A stretch of 64,000 bases of DNA, taken from positions 6,848,501-6,912,500 of the forward strand of contig NC_056766.1 in the NCBI RefSeq assembly GCF_018687715.1. Direction: 5' to 3'. Within the stretch, counting starts at the first letter, position 1. Each line of letters begins with the position of its first letter. This DNA comes from Carya illinoinensis. Taxonomy: Eukaryota > Streptophyta > Magnoliopsida > Fagales > Juglandaceae. The translations under genes and the position numbers were made by a program. Of the stretch, positions 11,508-23,193 are shown piece by piece. The notes below the pieces were generated by a model. It was not told the origin of the DNA. It ran no database searches and saw only the letters and a list, made by a program, of their open reading frames with translations.

Positions 11508-11610
11508 ACTTGGAAATGATTATATATAACAAAAAAAATATTATTAGAATAAATTTATATTTATTATAAAATTCTATAATGGCTGTATATGAATAAACTT
11601 TTTAGTACTT

Positions 11611-14600
11611 TTAGTTTTCATCTTCGGATGTATTTTCCATGTTTGTTTCAGAATCTCTCTGTATAACATCTTCGTCATTATCATCAAGCTCTTCTTCATC
11701 ATCCTTATCCACTTCCCCCCCGGATTCTTGTTTGTCTTCTTCTTCTGACTCTTCTTCTGTAATTTTCTCATTTTTTTCAATTGAATGATAATTTAATAAA
11801 GACGGGTTGAGATGGATGAGTGGGACATCATCTCTACATAAGGGGAGCAACTTGAGTGCACCGAGGTCAACAAATAAGTTAATACCCCCTCCTCCATCTT
11901 CCTGGTAGGCCTCTACATTTGGAGTGTCATCTTCATCTCCACTATTATCGTAATCTGCACTCGTTCCTACTTCATATATATTTTGAGGGACAAATTTTTG
12001 TACAACTCGCCAAGTTATCTCTCCACTATCTTCATCAGCACTTTTCATTGGATCAATCAAGTAATAGATTTGAGTAGCTTGACAAGCCAGTACGAATGGA
12101 TCATCTTCGTACCATTTAGATGCAGTATTGACACTCGTAAAATGATTATCCCTATATATCGAATCCCGACCACCGCCTAGATCCCATCAATCACATTTAA
12201 AGACATATGTTATAGACTCACCCAGATATTTCAATCCGATAATATCACGAATGACACCATAATAATCAATATCATTTGTTCCATGACTCCCCTCGACCAA
12301 GACACCACAGTTTTGAGTTTTTCTATTACGTTCACGGTCCAGAGTATGGAATCTATAACCTCGAACTGTGCATGCAGTGTATCGAAGTGCTCTGTTTGAT
12401 GGACCACGGGCCAATGTATACAATTCAAAAGAGACTGATCCGGGATCACGAGCACGTTGTTCCAATATCTAACAATTTAAATAATTTCATTTATTAAATA
12501 TTAGTTAGAGTTAAAACTTTCATCATGTAACATAGAATATAGAGTTTAGTTCGTACATGTTGTTCAAACCATCCAGAGAATTCTGACTCGTGTCTTGCCA
12601 CTATATCCTCGACGCCTTCCATCTTAAGTTTGTCCATGTGCTCACTGTATAGTATAATTTATCATATTATTTTACATAACAATAGTTAAAGTTAACCGCA
12701 TTATCTTTAGAATTATTTAAACCTTTTACAACGACATACCTGAGATAGTGATCAATCTCCTGACAATTATTTATCACGTACCACCGAACTTTACCCAACT
12801 CTGTATCAAGTAAATCGTAACCCGTTTGTGCACCCAAAGGTCGTACATTCTGAGAAAACATTGATAGCTCACGAGGAGGCGGAGCAGCAAGATCAGCATT
12901 TCGTTCTTGACAAATAAATCGTGTCTCAACACCACGAAAATATAAAGAGCAAAATGTTAACCATTCATCGTGTATATAGGCCTCTGCTATTGAACCCTCA
13001 GCTCTGGCTTTATTCCCAACAGTGTGCTTCAGTCGACCTAAATATCTTTCAACTGGATACATCCAACGGAACTGTACCGATCCACCCAACATGATCTCCC
13101 GAGGTAAGTGTATTGCTAAATGGACCATGACATCAAAAAATGACGGTGGAAAGATTTGCTCAAATTTACTTAGTATAATAGCAATGTCTTCTTCCAATTT
13201 CTGCAGCATATCTCGATTCACTACCCGAGCACACAAATCCTTAAAAAACATACACAGTTCAGTTATGGCAACACGTATAACAGATGTTAGCTTCCCACGA
13301 ATTCTCACCGATAATAACTTATGCAAAAATACGTGATACTCATGACTTTTTAATCTGTCAATTTTCTAGTCATCATGGCTTACGCATCTACTGATATTTG
13401 AAGCATAACCATCTGGCAACTTCACACCTTGCAACCATTTGCAGAAGTCCATCCTCTCCTTCCTTGTCATTGTAAAACATGCATGCCGCATGACCACCCT
13501 CTTACCTTCCACTCGTAAATGCAAATTATGTTTAATTTCCATTCTCTCAATATCTTTCTGAGTCTTAATCGTATCTTTCATCTTTTTATTGATGCTCATC
13601 AATTTACCCAGTATATTATCACAAATATGCTTCTCGATATGCATTACATCCAAACTATGTCGTAACATGCGGGACGACCAATACGGCAACTCAAAAAAAA
13701 TACTACGCTTTGTCCAATTCAATTCTGCTACGCCTCGATTTCTCTTGTTCTTTCCCCGACCTTTGCCAAAATTGTTCGTTGCCACATGTACCAATTATTC
13801 CAGGATCTCTTCCCCAGACAACTCATTTGGCGTAATTCTATCTTCTACTCGTCCATCAAACTTAGCGGATTCTATTCTCCATGCATGATTTGTTGGTAGA
13901 TAACGTCGATGACCCATGAAACACAATTTTTGAGAATATTTTATCCACTCACTAATAGTTTATTTATTACACGTCGGACACGCTAACTTTCCTTTAGTAC
14001 TCCAGCCGAAAAGATTTCCATATGCCGGAAAGTCATTTATCGTCCACATTACAGCAGCATGCATCTGAAAAGTTGTTGATGTGGATGCATCATAAGTTCT
14101 AACGCCTGCTTCCCATAACTCTTTCAACTCTTCAATCAACAGCTGCAAATATAAGTTAATGTCATTCCCAAGTGATCTCGAGCCGGGGATAAGCAAAGTT
14201 AACAAAAAGTTGGGCGCCTTCATGCACCTCCATGGTGGAAGATTGTACGGAATCAACACTACAGGCCAAGTGCTATAACTTGTACTCATATTTCCAAAAG
14301 GGTTGATCCATCAGTTGTGAGTCCGAGGCGCAGGTTCCTTGCTTCTATCCCAAACTCTGGAAACTGATTATCGAAAGATTGCCAAGTGAGTCAGCAGGGT
14401 GCCTCATAAATCCATCATTTTGAACTCTCTTCTCTTTGTGCCACTTCATATCATGAGCTATTTTCTTACACATGTATAATCTTTGCAACCGGGATTTTAA
14501 TGGGAAATATCGCAATACTTTAACCGGCACGCTTTTCTTATCCTTCCACCTCGACTCTCCGCATACAGGACATACTTGTTTCTCCTCGTTCTCATTCCAA

Positions 14601-15280
14601 AATAAAACACAATCATTCTTGCACGCATGTATGGACTTATACTCAAACCCTAATCCCTTTCTGAACTGTTTCGCTTCATAAAAGTTCTTCGGCAATGCAG
14701 ATCCTTCGGGAAGCACTTCGTTAAATAAGTCTAATACCATGTTAATTGCTTTGGTTGACATTCCACACAATAACTTTATGTGAAGCACCCGCACAATAAA
14801 CGACATTTTAGAATGTTTTGTACAGCCTGGATAAAGCTGGCGCTTTGCATCTTCCCACATTTCTGGAAAATTATCTGAATCATTCAGTCGCCCACTTGAG
14901 CCATTGTCGTCAACCTCATCCATAAACATCCCAGCTCCAATGTCACTCAACATCTCCTCCATCTCATCTCGCTCATAATCATCATCCACGTGATGCAAAT
15001 TTTCCCACTGACTGAATAAGTCATCCGTTGATTCTGCATACGGCTCACCATGCAGTACCCATCGAGTATACCCCAAATCCATACCGTTCACAAATATATG
15101 ACTTTCAGCTTCATCCAATCCTATTGCACACAAATTTTTACAACCTCGACATGGACACTTAATGTAACCACGACTATCAGCAGAGGCCTTTGCAAAATCA
15201 ATGAAGGCCCTTACTCCACGTGCATAGGGTATGTAATCTTTTCCAAGTCTATCACGTAGACGCATCCAACTTTTATCCAT
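11611..15280 (-). pseudogene. TNPD/TNP2-type CACTA transposase, broken
   Basis: The catalytic CACTA protein, recognisable in full domain order. Transposase-associated domain: from MDKSWMRLRDRLGKDYIPYA to CPCRGCKNLC and GYTRWVLHGE. Tnp2 core: LGLTTDG, NPFGNMSTSYSTWPVVLI, NLPPWRCMK, AVMWTINDFPAYGNLFGWST, GKLACPTCNK, then MGHRRYLPTNHAWR and LDVMHIEKHICDNILGKLM. DUF4218: FFKDLCARV, FPPSFFDVMVHLAIHLPREI, RWMYPVERYLGRLKHTVGNK. DUF4216: GESITYVFKCD, TSVNTASKWYEDDPFVLACQ. An acidic Glu/Asp-rich tail follows. Damage: a frameshift after HPADSL (about 14,380), a second before NPFGNM (about 14,300), TAA after ACPTCNK, a stop before LVHVATN (about 13,795), and TGA in place of Trp after FKCD (12,187). It cannot be translated as it stands. 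The start at 15,280 is the conserved MDKSWM; an in-frame ATG lies four codons upstream. Confidence 0.9.
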
Positions 15281-15769
15281 TTCTAAAAACATCTAATTTT
15301 TTAGCAACACATATAAGAGTTAAATACGCATGCATGTCATGATACATCATGTTCAAAGTACTCTTTCTCAAGGTAGTTGGTCCTATCCAATTCGAGATTA
15401 TATTCTCCATATTGCACAAGTCCCGTCACTCTACTACTTTGAACGTTAGTAAAAATTTCGGCAACACTTCCCCATAATTCTCCAAGTATATATGTTCACA
15501 TATAGGAATTATGACCCTAAGAACAGTATACCCGAAGAACAAATGAGGAAGACACCGAAACTTCATTCTAAACGTTCAAAGTAGGAATAACGTTTATGTG
15601 CAGTACAGATAATATAATCTCAAATTGTCCACACTGGACAATTCAGGAATTAATGTATACCTAAATGTACACGAATTTCCAAACAGGTCTAAGGTTATTT
15701 ATGCAATGTTATACAATATCTAACAAAAAAGTCTACAAATAAACTAGCGCACATTGTTTGAATTATCCC

Positions 15770-16700
15770 GATGTACTAATAATATTTATCTTATTAATGA
15801 TTGATAACACTTAGAAATTATTTGTAGACTTATATATATTATTTGTAGATTTATATTATTTTGTATTTAATATAATATATAGTAAATTAGATTATAATTA
15901 CTAGTTATACTATATATTGATAACACTTAATTGTTATCAGTTATTATATAATTATTACTATTATTGCCAAAATTATTATAATTATTATAATAATTTTTAT
16001 TATTAAATAAGTAATTATTATTATTATAATTACTTATTTATTTCTTATTAATCCTTCTTTAATACTATACATTACATGATAATTATTATTAGGGATTGAT
16101 ACTAATAACACTATACTATATATTATTAGATAAAATATTTATTATTATTGAGCTATTAGATTTTTAGGAATTATTATTTTATAATAATTATATATTAATA
16201 ATTGTTAATATATAATATAAATACGTATTTATATTATAATTTTAGTAATACGAATTTTTATATATACTATATGGTTATGCCTTATAATTGACACTTAGTA
16301 ATATAACTAATTTATTATATTAGTTATTTAACTAATTATATAGATAATAGTTTTAATCGTAATATTATAATTTATAATTATCGTTATTATAATTATATAC
16401 AATTTATTTTTATTTTTACACAAATAATCACACTATTTATTTTTATCGAAATTGTTATATATATTCTTTAATCACAACATATTACTAAAATAGACACATA
16501 AATTTACAAATAATTATTATTCAAAAACATACACTATACTAAAACATTATCACATTAAGAATAAACATATCCAATAACAATAATTTTTCATTTTAATTCA
16601 TCCAAACAACACAATCCATATCAAAAATTAAATCCACAATAAAATGTAACAATAGAGTTTAGTATATATACCTTGTGCTTTAAAGAAATTCCTCTTCAAA
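15770..16700. repeat. AT-rich noncoding block inside CACTA
   Basis: Almost only A and T, with many short ttattataatta-type inverted repeats. It lies upstream of the TNP2-type gene, so that gene's promoter should lie here or just beyond, but no single TATA box stands out in such sequence. Confidence 0.6.
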
Positions 16701-16856
16701 AATCACAAATTTTTAACAATTCACAACAAATGATCCTTCAAAAAATACACAATACTAGTTAGTTAAATATATATTAAAAAAAATATTAATAGTTATCATG
16801 TAAATTACAAATAAAAAATGAGAAATTTTTTTTACCTTAATACTTAAACTATACCT

Positions 16857-17045
16857 TTGCAAATTCTCTCTCACTATAACCCTCCACTTCTTCTCTCTCT
16901 CTCTTTAAAACTCTCTCTATCTCTCCGTCTGTTTCATCCTCTCAGCTCCCTCTCTCTAAAACTCTCTCTGTCTCTCACTCTAACACGCATGGAGGAAAGC
17001 AAAAATGAATATGCTTTCCCGTGCGTGAAAGTTTTATATTCTGCT
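16857..17045 (+). other. CT-rich leader-like segment with a short ORF
   Basis: A (CT)n-rich stretch followed by an ATG (about 16,989). It resembles the pyrimidine-rich leader seen again at 18,205-18,300. The frame (MEESKNEYAFPCVKVLYS) ends within the palindrome array. It may be a decayed duplicate of that leader; I see no protein family. Confidence 0.35.
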
Positions 17046-17330
17046 TGTTATGCAATTAACGTTCGGACTTTCATTAATGAATGTTCAAACCTTTAATTTT
17101 CCAAGCGAATATTCACGCAGTAACGTTCGAACGTATAATTATCCCACCCAGCAATTATACAGTACGTTTGAACGTATTATTCTCCAGCCTACGTATCTGA
17201 CCATAACATTCGAATGTTAAGATAAACGTTAGAACGTATTGTTTAAATTTGGTTTAAGCGGGAAATTTCCCTCTGAATTTATTATAACGTCCAAACGTTA
17301 CACATGAAGGTTTGAACGTAAATATTATTA
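17045..17330. repeat. internal palindrome array, block 1
   Basis: Repeated acgttcgaacgta-like motifs with one or two changes, in both orientations, as in the left subterminal zone. Confidence 0.7.
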
Positions 17331-17339
17331 TTTACATAT

Positions 17340-17990
17340 TAGACTTTAGTATATTCCTCATAATATATTTATATATTCAATTATAAATTATACAATATTA
17401 ATTAATATATAATTTGTACCAATTATAATGTATATAACATAAGTATTATATAAGAACGTACTATATATATATTATAACTTTATATTAACTAATAATATAA
17501 AATATATATTATATTATAACTATAATATAATAAGTATATTATATATTATAGTTATAACAAGTATATTATTATATATTATATAGGAAAAATTGTATATTAT
17601 ACTAGTATTATAGTACATATTATAGTATATCTAATAACTATATTTAAATAATATAGTTATTAGATAATATACTATAAGTATTATATAATATATTATCTAT
17701 ATTATAGTCTATAATATAGTATAAGTATTATATAGTTTGTTATCTATATATAATAACTATATAATATAGTATAATATATTATATAGTAAATATATTATAG
17801 ATATAATATCCTACTAGTACTATGTTATATATAATATATAGTATATATAATATAATATATAATAACCTACGTATATATATTATTATAGTATATAGTATAT
17901 TAAATAATATTATACAATATATAATATATAGATAATATAATATATATTATATTAATATATTATATAATATATAATATAATATATAGTGTA
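17340..17990. repeat. near-pure A/T block with nested palindromes
   Basis: About 650 bases composed almost only of tatataata-type sequence with overlapping inverted repeats. No coding potential. Such blocks extrude hairpins and often assemble badly. Confidence 0.7.
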
Positions 17991-17991
17991 A

Positions 17992-18930
17992 CAAACGTTC
18001 GAATGTTATAATTCAAACGTTCGGACGTATTGATTAACGTCCAAACGTATACGTTATACGTTCGCATGTTAATATAACGTCCGAACGTATAAGTTATATG
18101 TTCGCACGTATGATTCTCAATCCGAACGTATAATACATAACGTTCGCATGTAGATTAAACGTTTGAACGTTAACCGTATATAAAGCTAGGCCCGACGGTT
18201 TCCAGGCCATTTCTCGCACTAAAACTCTCACTCTCTCTTCCTCTCCGCCACGCACGCCGCCGCAACCGTCATCATACGCCACCGCGACCGTCACTAAAAA
18301 GTAATGTGCCCTCTCCTTCTTCTATTTAGTAGCATTTTAATCGGTGGGTTTCGAATTTTTGAAACCCACCATAGGCCGGTTATTGTTCCTTGCATTTCCG
18401 GCCACCATTCGCCGTAAATTGATAAAATAGAACCGTAGAAACATTCCCCACTATTAGTAGATGTTTATTTTGGTTGTTTGTGGCTTCGAAACATGCGTTT
18501 CGAAGCTTTCGATAATGGCTGAGTCGACTCAGCGATTCCATGTAGTAACGTTCGGACGTCAGGACACAACGTCCGAACGTGTGACCTTTAGTATTCCTTA
18601 CGCACGTTAAACTGTAAAGTGCGAAAGTATTTTTTTACGTGCCAATGTTTTTATCCAACGCTTTAACAGAACGTTGGATAAAACGTTTGAACGTAAACCG
18701 TTGGTCTTCTTCGACTAGTAAGAACGTCCGAACGTATGACAGTTCAAATTCATTATGTCCGAATGTTTATATCATACGTTCGGACGTAATGAACTCATTC
18801 GTACATTTTTATCGAACGTTTGAATGATACGTTCGATAAAACGTCCGAACGTATCATCTTTGTAAATTCGCACGTGACAGTTTTAATTTTAACGTTCGAA
18901 CGTACTTTCAATAACGTTCGAACATTTCCT
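17992..18930. repeat. internal palindrome arrays, blocks 2 and 3
   Basis: Dense copies of acgtccgaacgt/acgttcggacgt variants at 17,992-18,170 and 18,545-18,930, flanking a TATA box and CT-rich leader. They are the same motif family as at both element ends. Confidence 0.75.
18177..18184 (+). promoter_or_regulatory. TATA box for the plus-strand CACTA accessory gene
   Basis: TATATAAA sits at the end of a palindrome array, followed at +28 by a CT-rich leader (ctctcactctctcttcctct). A donor-like aaaaaGTAATG at 18,296-18,306 and an acceptor ttttcag at about 19,140-19,146, just before the ATG at 19,151, suggest a leader intron. Confidence 0.5.
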
Positions 18931-19150
18931 ATTAAAATATTTTTATATTGTTTCTTTTTATTATTATTATTTTAGATATTGAAAAAGTGAAATTATTTAA
19001 AAATTTTACTGCCAAAATTATGTAAATTTATAAGGATGATATTTTAATTTTCTGTATAATCCATATATGTCAGAATATGTATGTATCTGTGATTCTAATC
19101 ATTTTTTTAAAAATATTATAACTTATATTTTTTTTTAATTTTCAGGAGAT

Positions 19151-20353
19151 ATGGCTCAATATATGACGACAAGGAAGCGAGGGAGGGATGGAGGCAATGT
19201 CCGGACATTGCTCGACTGGGGGAACGAGAAATCCTCATTAATGAGTTTGATGAGCTCAGCTGGGAGCGGAAGACGCTGAGAGACGTCTTCGTCACCAGAG
19301 GCTAGGGCCCCATATGCACATTGAGGGGAAAGATTTACCCCTCAATGGTTCTAGAGTTTTACATTGGGATGGCCACCATGCCTAACGATGCATCATCCCA
19401 TACTCTCAGTGTACGCGGTGTACAGTTTTAGTTCTCGGCGGATGTTATCGCTGACTTACTCCAGATTCCGCATATACTACCTGAGTCGACAACTGCTCAG
19501 GTTGGTGATACAGCAGCTACATTTTCCCCGGGCATATTCGAGGCAGATCCAGCCGCTTCTGCTTCATCTTCGGGCCTTGTTGAGTTGATGCCTAGTCATG
19601 AAGAAGATCGATCCGAGGGCGATCCTATTGCTGCTGAGGTTGGTGATGATAAGCGGGATCAGGATTTCTACATCCTCACTGGCACGGACCGCACGAAGCT
19701 CGATAGGCCGAACTCCTTCAGCCAAAATCAGCTGCTGCCTTTCTTTTGCATGTTGCACATTTTTGTTACAACAAATGTAGACCCGGTGGCACATAAGAGC
19801 ACATTCAGTTGGGCTCGTGCACAGTTCCTGATTTGCTTGGCACGTGGTGAGCCCATTGACTTGCCCCTTGTTATATTTGAGCAGATCCGTTACGAGGCCA
19901 GCATCGTTACCACAGATAATCTCCCATATGGAGTCATCATCAGCCGCTTATTACTAGCACGGGGAGTGCCACTCCAGGCGGAGGAGATGATGATAAACTA
20001 GATGAGCCCCATCGACATGACCACACACCGCCGGAGGCTCGGAGCATTGGACAGGGGAGAGGCTCAGCTCAGCATCAGTCTGGTCCTACGCCAGATCTTG
20101 TTCCCCCGACTGAGTCTGAGGCCGATGTTGCCCGTCGGCGAGTACTAGTCAGCAGCTGGGAGTTACATCTGCTGGGGATGTACGACCTGCTTAGGTTGAT
20201 GCAGTGATGACAGATATGAAGGCCATAGACGATAGATAGATTGCGCATATAGATCAGGCTGTCGCACATCTTGCACATCATGTAGATGTGCTAAACAATA
20301 AGGTTGAGACATTGACTGAGGAGTTTCGATCTTTTGTAAACCAGCAGTTCTGA
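19151..20353 (+). pseudogene. CACTA accessory gene, 'putative plant transposon protein' family, decayed
   Basis: An opposite-strand gene near the right end. The first ATG gives a basic start (MAQYMTTRKRGRDGG), but the homologous frame continues only after a frameshift near 19,190 (NEFDELSWERKTLRDVF), then meets TAG at about 19,302 and about 19,430. From 19,436 a long open frame runs to 20,001. It contains NQLLPFFCMLHIFVTTNVDP and FLICLARGEPIDLPLVIFEQ followed by NLPYGVIISRLLLARGVPL. This is the pattern I associate with the plant transposon protein domain often found near retroelement gag or CACTA genes. A late coiled-coil tail (NNKVETLTEEFRSFV) ends at TGA 20,351-20,353, again after a frame change. 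Its biochemical role is unknown. Own TATA box and leader intron seem present upstream. Confidence 0.6.
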
Positions 20354-20534
20354 AAATAATTTGTAAAAATTTATCATTTTTTATTTTTTATTTTTGACAT
20401 ATGTAATGGACATAAATATTTAATGTATGTATTGTGTAGCTTAATTTCTACTCTTATTTTTTTTTTTAATATAACGTTACTCAACCTTACTATTAAAAAA
20501 ATATATATTATGGTTAATTTATGCAAATTAACAT

Positions 20535-20725
20535 ATAACGTTCGAACCTTATCACTTTAACGTTCAAACATTGGCTCTAATATATTAATGTTCGCACGTA
20601 ATTAGTTAAAACATTCAAACGATCGCGCTAAAATTTTTACGTTTGCACGTCAATATACATAACATTCGAACGTTATTGTGACGTGCGAACATATTATGTG
20701 AAACGTCCGAACGTTTTAAAATTCT
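20535..20725. repeat. right subterminal palindrome array
   Basis: Further acgttcgaacct, acgttcaaacat and acgtccgaacgt copies between the accessory gene and the right terminal repeat, mirroring the left side. Confidence 0.75.
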
Positions 20726-20807
20726 TGCCCAACATTTAGTGATAGTTCTCACAAACCGTCACAATAAATACGTTTTAGTCACAATTTGGAAACCGTCACT
20801 ATTTATA

Positions 20808-20839
20808 ATCTGTCACTAAAAGCCATATTTGTTGTAGTG
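20808..20839 (-). repeat. CACTA right terminal inverted repeat
   Basis: Inverted it reads cactacaacaaatatggc and then ttttagtgacagat. The TAC duplication follows at 20,840. Confidence 0.9.
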
Positions 20840-21999
20840 TACTGACTTGACATGGACTAACAACTGTATTATATATTAATTAGCCTATATATTATGATCA
20901 TGGTATTGATTTTAATTAGAGGGCTGCATGGACACATGCGAAAAATAAAACTAGAAATAAATTAAAGATGTCGGATTTAGTAATTGAATCTAAGAGAATA
21001 TATACATATATATACATACATATATACTAGGTTTGAGCTTTGCACATTTGCCTAGTTAGGTGAGATAAGATTTTTAATAAAAAAAAATATAAATTTTTAC
21101 CAAAAAATTAATTAATGCATAAAAAAATAAATTTTAGGAAACATCTTTAAATAATGATAAGTTAGTTAAGTATAATATTTTTCAATAGGTATATTTTGAC
21201 CAGATGTCACAATGGTTAATCTATGCCTGTAGTTAAATTATATTTTAGTTTAAAATCAAATATACATCATTATATATATACCTGTAGACAATATGTACGA
21301 TTGGATTATTTTTTTTACTCTCGTCTTCTTTCTCTAATCTTTTTTTTTCTTTTTCTTTTTACAATATAAATGGATACTATATAGAGATGAAAGGTTACAA
21401 AGCAGGAAAATTGTTTACTAACGTGTAATAGCTCTTCTTTTTCCTTCTTTTCTTTTATTAATCTTCTTTTGAGATACAGGAACTATTTTAGTAAGCATTT
21501 TGAAACTGATTTTGTTACTACATGTTTTATATCACAAAATAATTAGTAATTAATATGATTGCAATATATATATATATATATATGTTCTAATCGACCCACG
21601 TATATAGAAAAAAAAAATAGCAGATAGCATATCTTTCTTTTTTTTTTTCTAGTCTAATTCTAGCACATCTTGATCATACGATCTTTATGCTTATAAATTA
21701 ATTCATACGCTTTGCATGCATGTCTTTTAATTAGCAATTAATACTTGTGGTATTAGAAGATCAAGGGGCAAAAATGTAAAAGTAAAAGTAGAGATTTTTA
21801 TTAGTTTAAAAGTAAAAGCAACTCAGAGGCAAATACGTAACTATGAAATAAAAAATTTAAAAAAAATTACTGTTTACATGGAATAGACACTTATTATAAT
21901 AATAATATATATATATATATAACTTTATGGACAACTTTCCATGTCCCTACCACGACCTCATATCCTATGTGGCATAAGAAAGAAAACGGCGTCTTTTTA
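20840..21999. other. AT-rich intergenic spacer
   Basis: No gene recognised. It contains TA microsatellites (about 21,567-21,585 and 21,906-21,921) and poly-pyrimidine runs. Confidence 0.6.
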
Positions 22000-22008
22000 T
22001 TCTGGGAT

Positions 22009-22180
22009 GAACAATTCAATAGCCAACCGTGATGCGTCCCCGCCACGGCCTCTTGGCTGACATGGCATTTTATTAAAAAAAAAAAAACATAAGCGAGAAA
22101 CCAGATTTTAGTCCATGAAATAAAAAACTTAAACCAGAGAGAGAAATCTCATTTTAATGATTGCATGCTCAAGTTCAAAT
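22009..22180 (+). repeat. MULE left terminal inverted repeat
   Basis: Pairs with 37,375-37,526 in inverted orientation, with scattered mismatches and a poly-A length difference near 22,075-22,087. Confidence 0.8.
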
Positions 22181-23011
22181 CTTTTTTGCTTGTCTTTCTC
22201 TGCTATCAAGTTGGCCATTCTACACTAACCAAAGGTGCCAAAAGTTGGGTTTATTTCCATTTCTCATTGCAATCTTGTTTGGCATGATTGCACCTGCTTA
22301 ATCTAAATTTGTTTCAGTGAACTTCTTTTTATCTTTGCCCCACTGCTTATGATTTATTGAACTAGAAACAAAGCCTGAAAACTTTCAGTAATTTGAGATC
22401 GAATTGAGACTTTTCAGGTTCCAAGTGTCTTCTTTCAGAATCCCTCCAGAGATGATATTGAATCTGATGTAGAAAGCCTTGAGGAGAAAAATTCGACCCA
22501 AAAATTAACAGAGCACATGGTTGTGTTGGAGTTCTCTGTATTTCCTCAGTATGCAGAGTGCACAAAACCTCAACTATTATTCATCACATTCTGCAATACA
22601 CATTTTTCTGAATGGGATTCAGATTTCCTTGTAATTAAATACCTAATTATCTTCGTCGTATTTATGATATAAAAAAATTATTCCCAAAAGAGAGCTTCCT
22701 TCATAGAATTAAATTGAAGGAAAGGATGTGGCATCTAGTAGATTCTAATAAACCTTTACCTTATATTTACTTGGGCACTATTTCAGTTGTTCTTCTCAGC
22801 TCCGTGGCTCGTTTCTTGACCTCTTTTGCATTGGATTCTGCTTACACTGTGTCCTTGATTCCTTAGAATCAATGCCTGGTTGCTTTCTTTCATAAGAAAG
22901 ATTCTTACTGTCTCTGAAATGCCCAAATTCTGAATAACCAACCATAAGAAAAATCTGGTGTGACGAAGAAGATGCAGACTCTCTCTCTTTAGATTTTGCA
23001 ACTGGGTTAGA
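22181..23011. other. MULE internal segment, possible captured host sequence
   Basis: No MULE transposase. An open stretch on the plus strand (about 22,412-22,590) after an acceptor-like ttctttcag encodes NPSRDDIESDVESLEEKN and then LTEHMVVLEFSVFPQYAECT. I do not recognise it; it could be a captured exon or chance. Near 22,970 begins a CT-rich repeated motif that resumes to the right of the copia insertion at 37,089. Confidence 0.35.
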
Positions 23012-23193
23012 TGAAGATTAATTTCCTCCTTGTATTTTCTCATTGCTTTTGCATTATAAAACAGTGCCTATTTATAGGCATATGCTATACAAAGTCCAGA
23101 ATCTTCTAATGTGAGAAAGTTACAATTTGTTACAAAAGTTTGTTATTCAAAGATGCAGTACAGAGGACGCATTTGCTGATTTACGTGAGGACG
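23012..23193 (-). repeat. copia 3' LTR, outer piece
   Basis: Matches 36,817 to about 36,998. The gypsy insertion point follows ggacg (23,189-23,193). Confidence 0.85.

Larger units (their letters stand above)
9037..20839 (-). mobile_element. complete CACTA (En/Spm) transposon, 11.8 kb
   Basis: Both ends are present. The left starts cattacaacaaaaatagg and the right, inverted, starts cactacaacaaatatggc; both continue ttttagtgacagat. The left CACTA has one change (CATTA). The 3-bp target duplication is TAC at 9034-9036 and 20840-20842, as expected for this superfamily. Subterminal zones carry many copies of ttagtgacggtt near the tips and of an ACGTTCGAACGT-like palindrome further in. Inside are a broken TNPD/TNP2 transposase and an intact-looking TNPA-like gene (both minus), and a decayed accessory gene (plus) near the right end. 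Confidence 0.92.

Noticed and set aside
12187..12465. A second frame (74 residues) overlapping the DUF4216 region
   Set aside because: Out-of-frame shadow; the DUF4216 motifs are in the other frame.
17340..17990. A/T-only block as a replication origin or matrix attachment region
   Set aside because: Composition alone is not evidence; it is part of a transposon.
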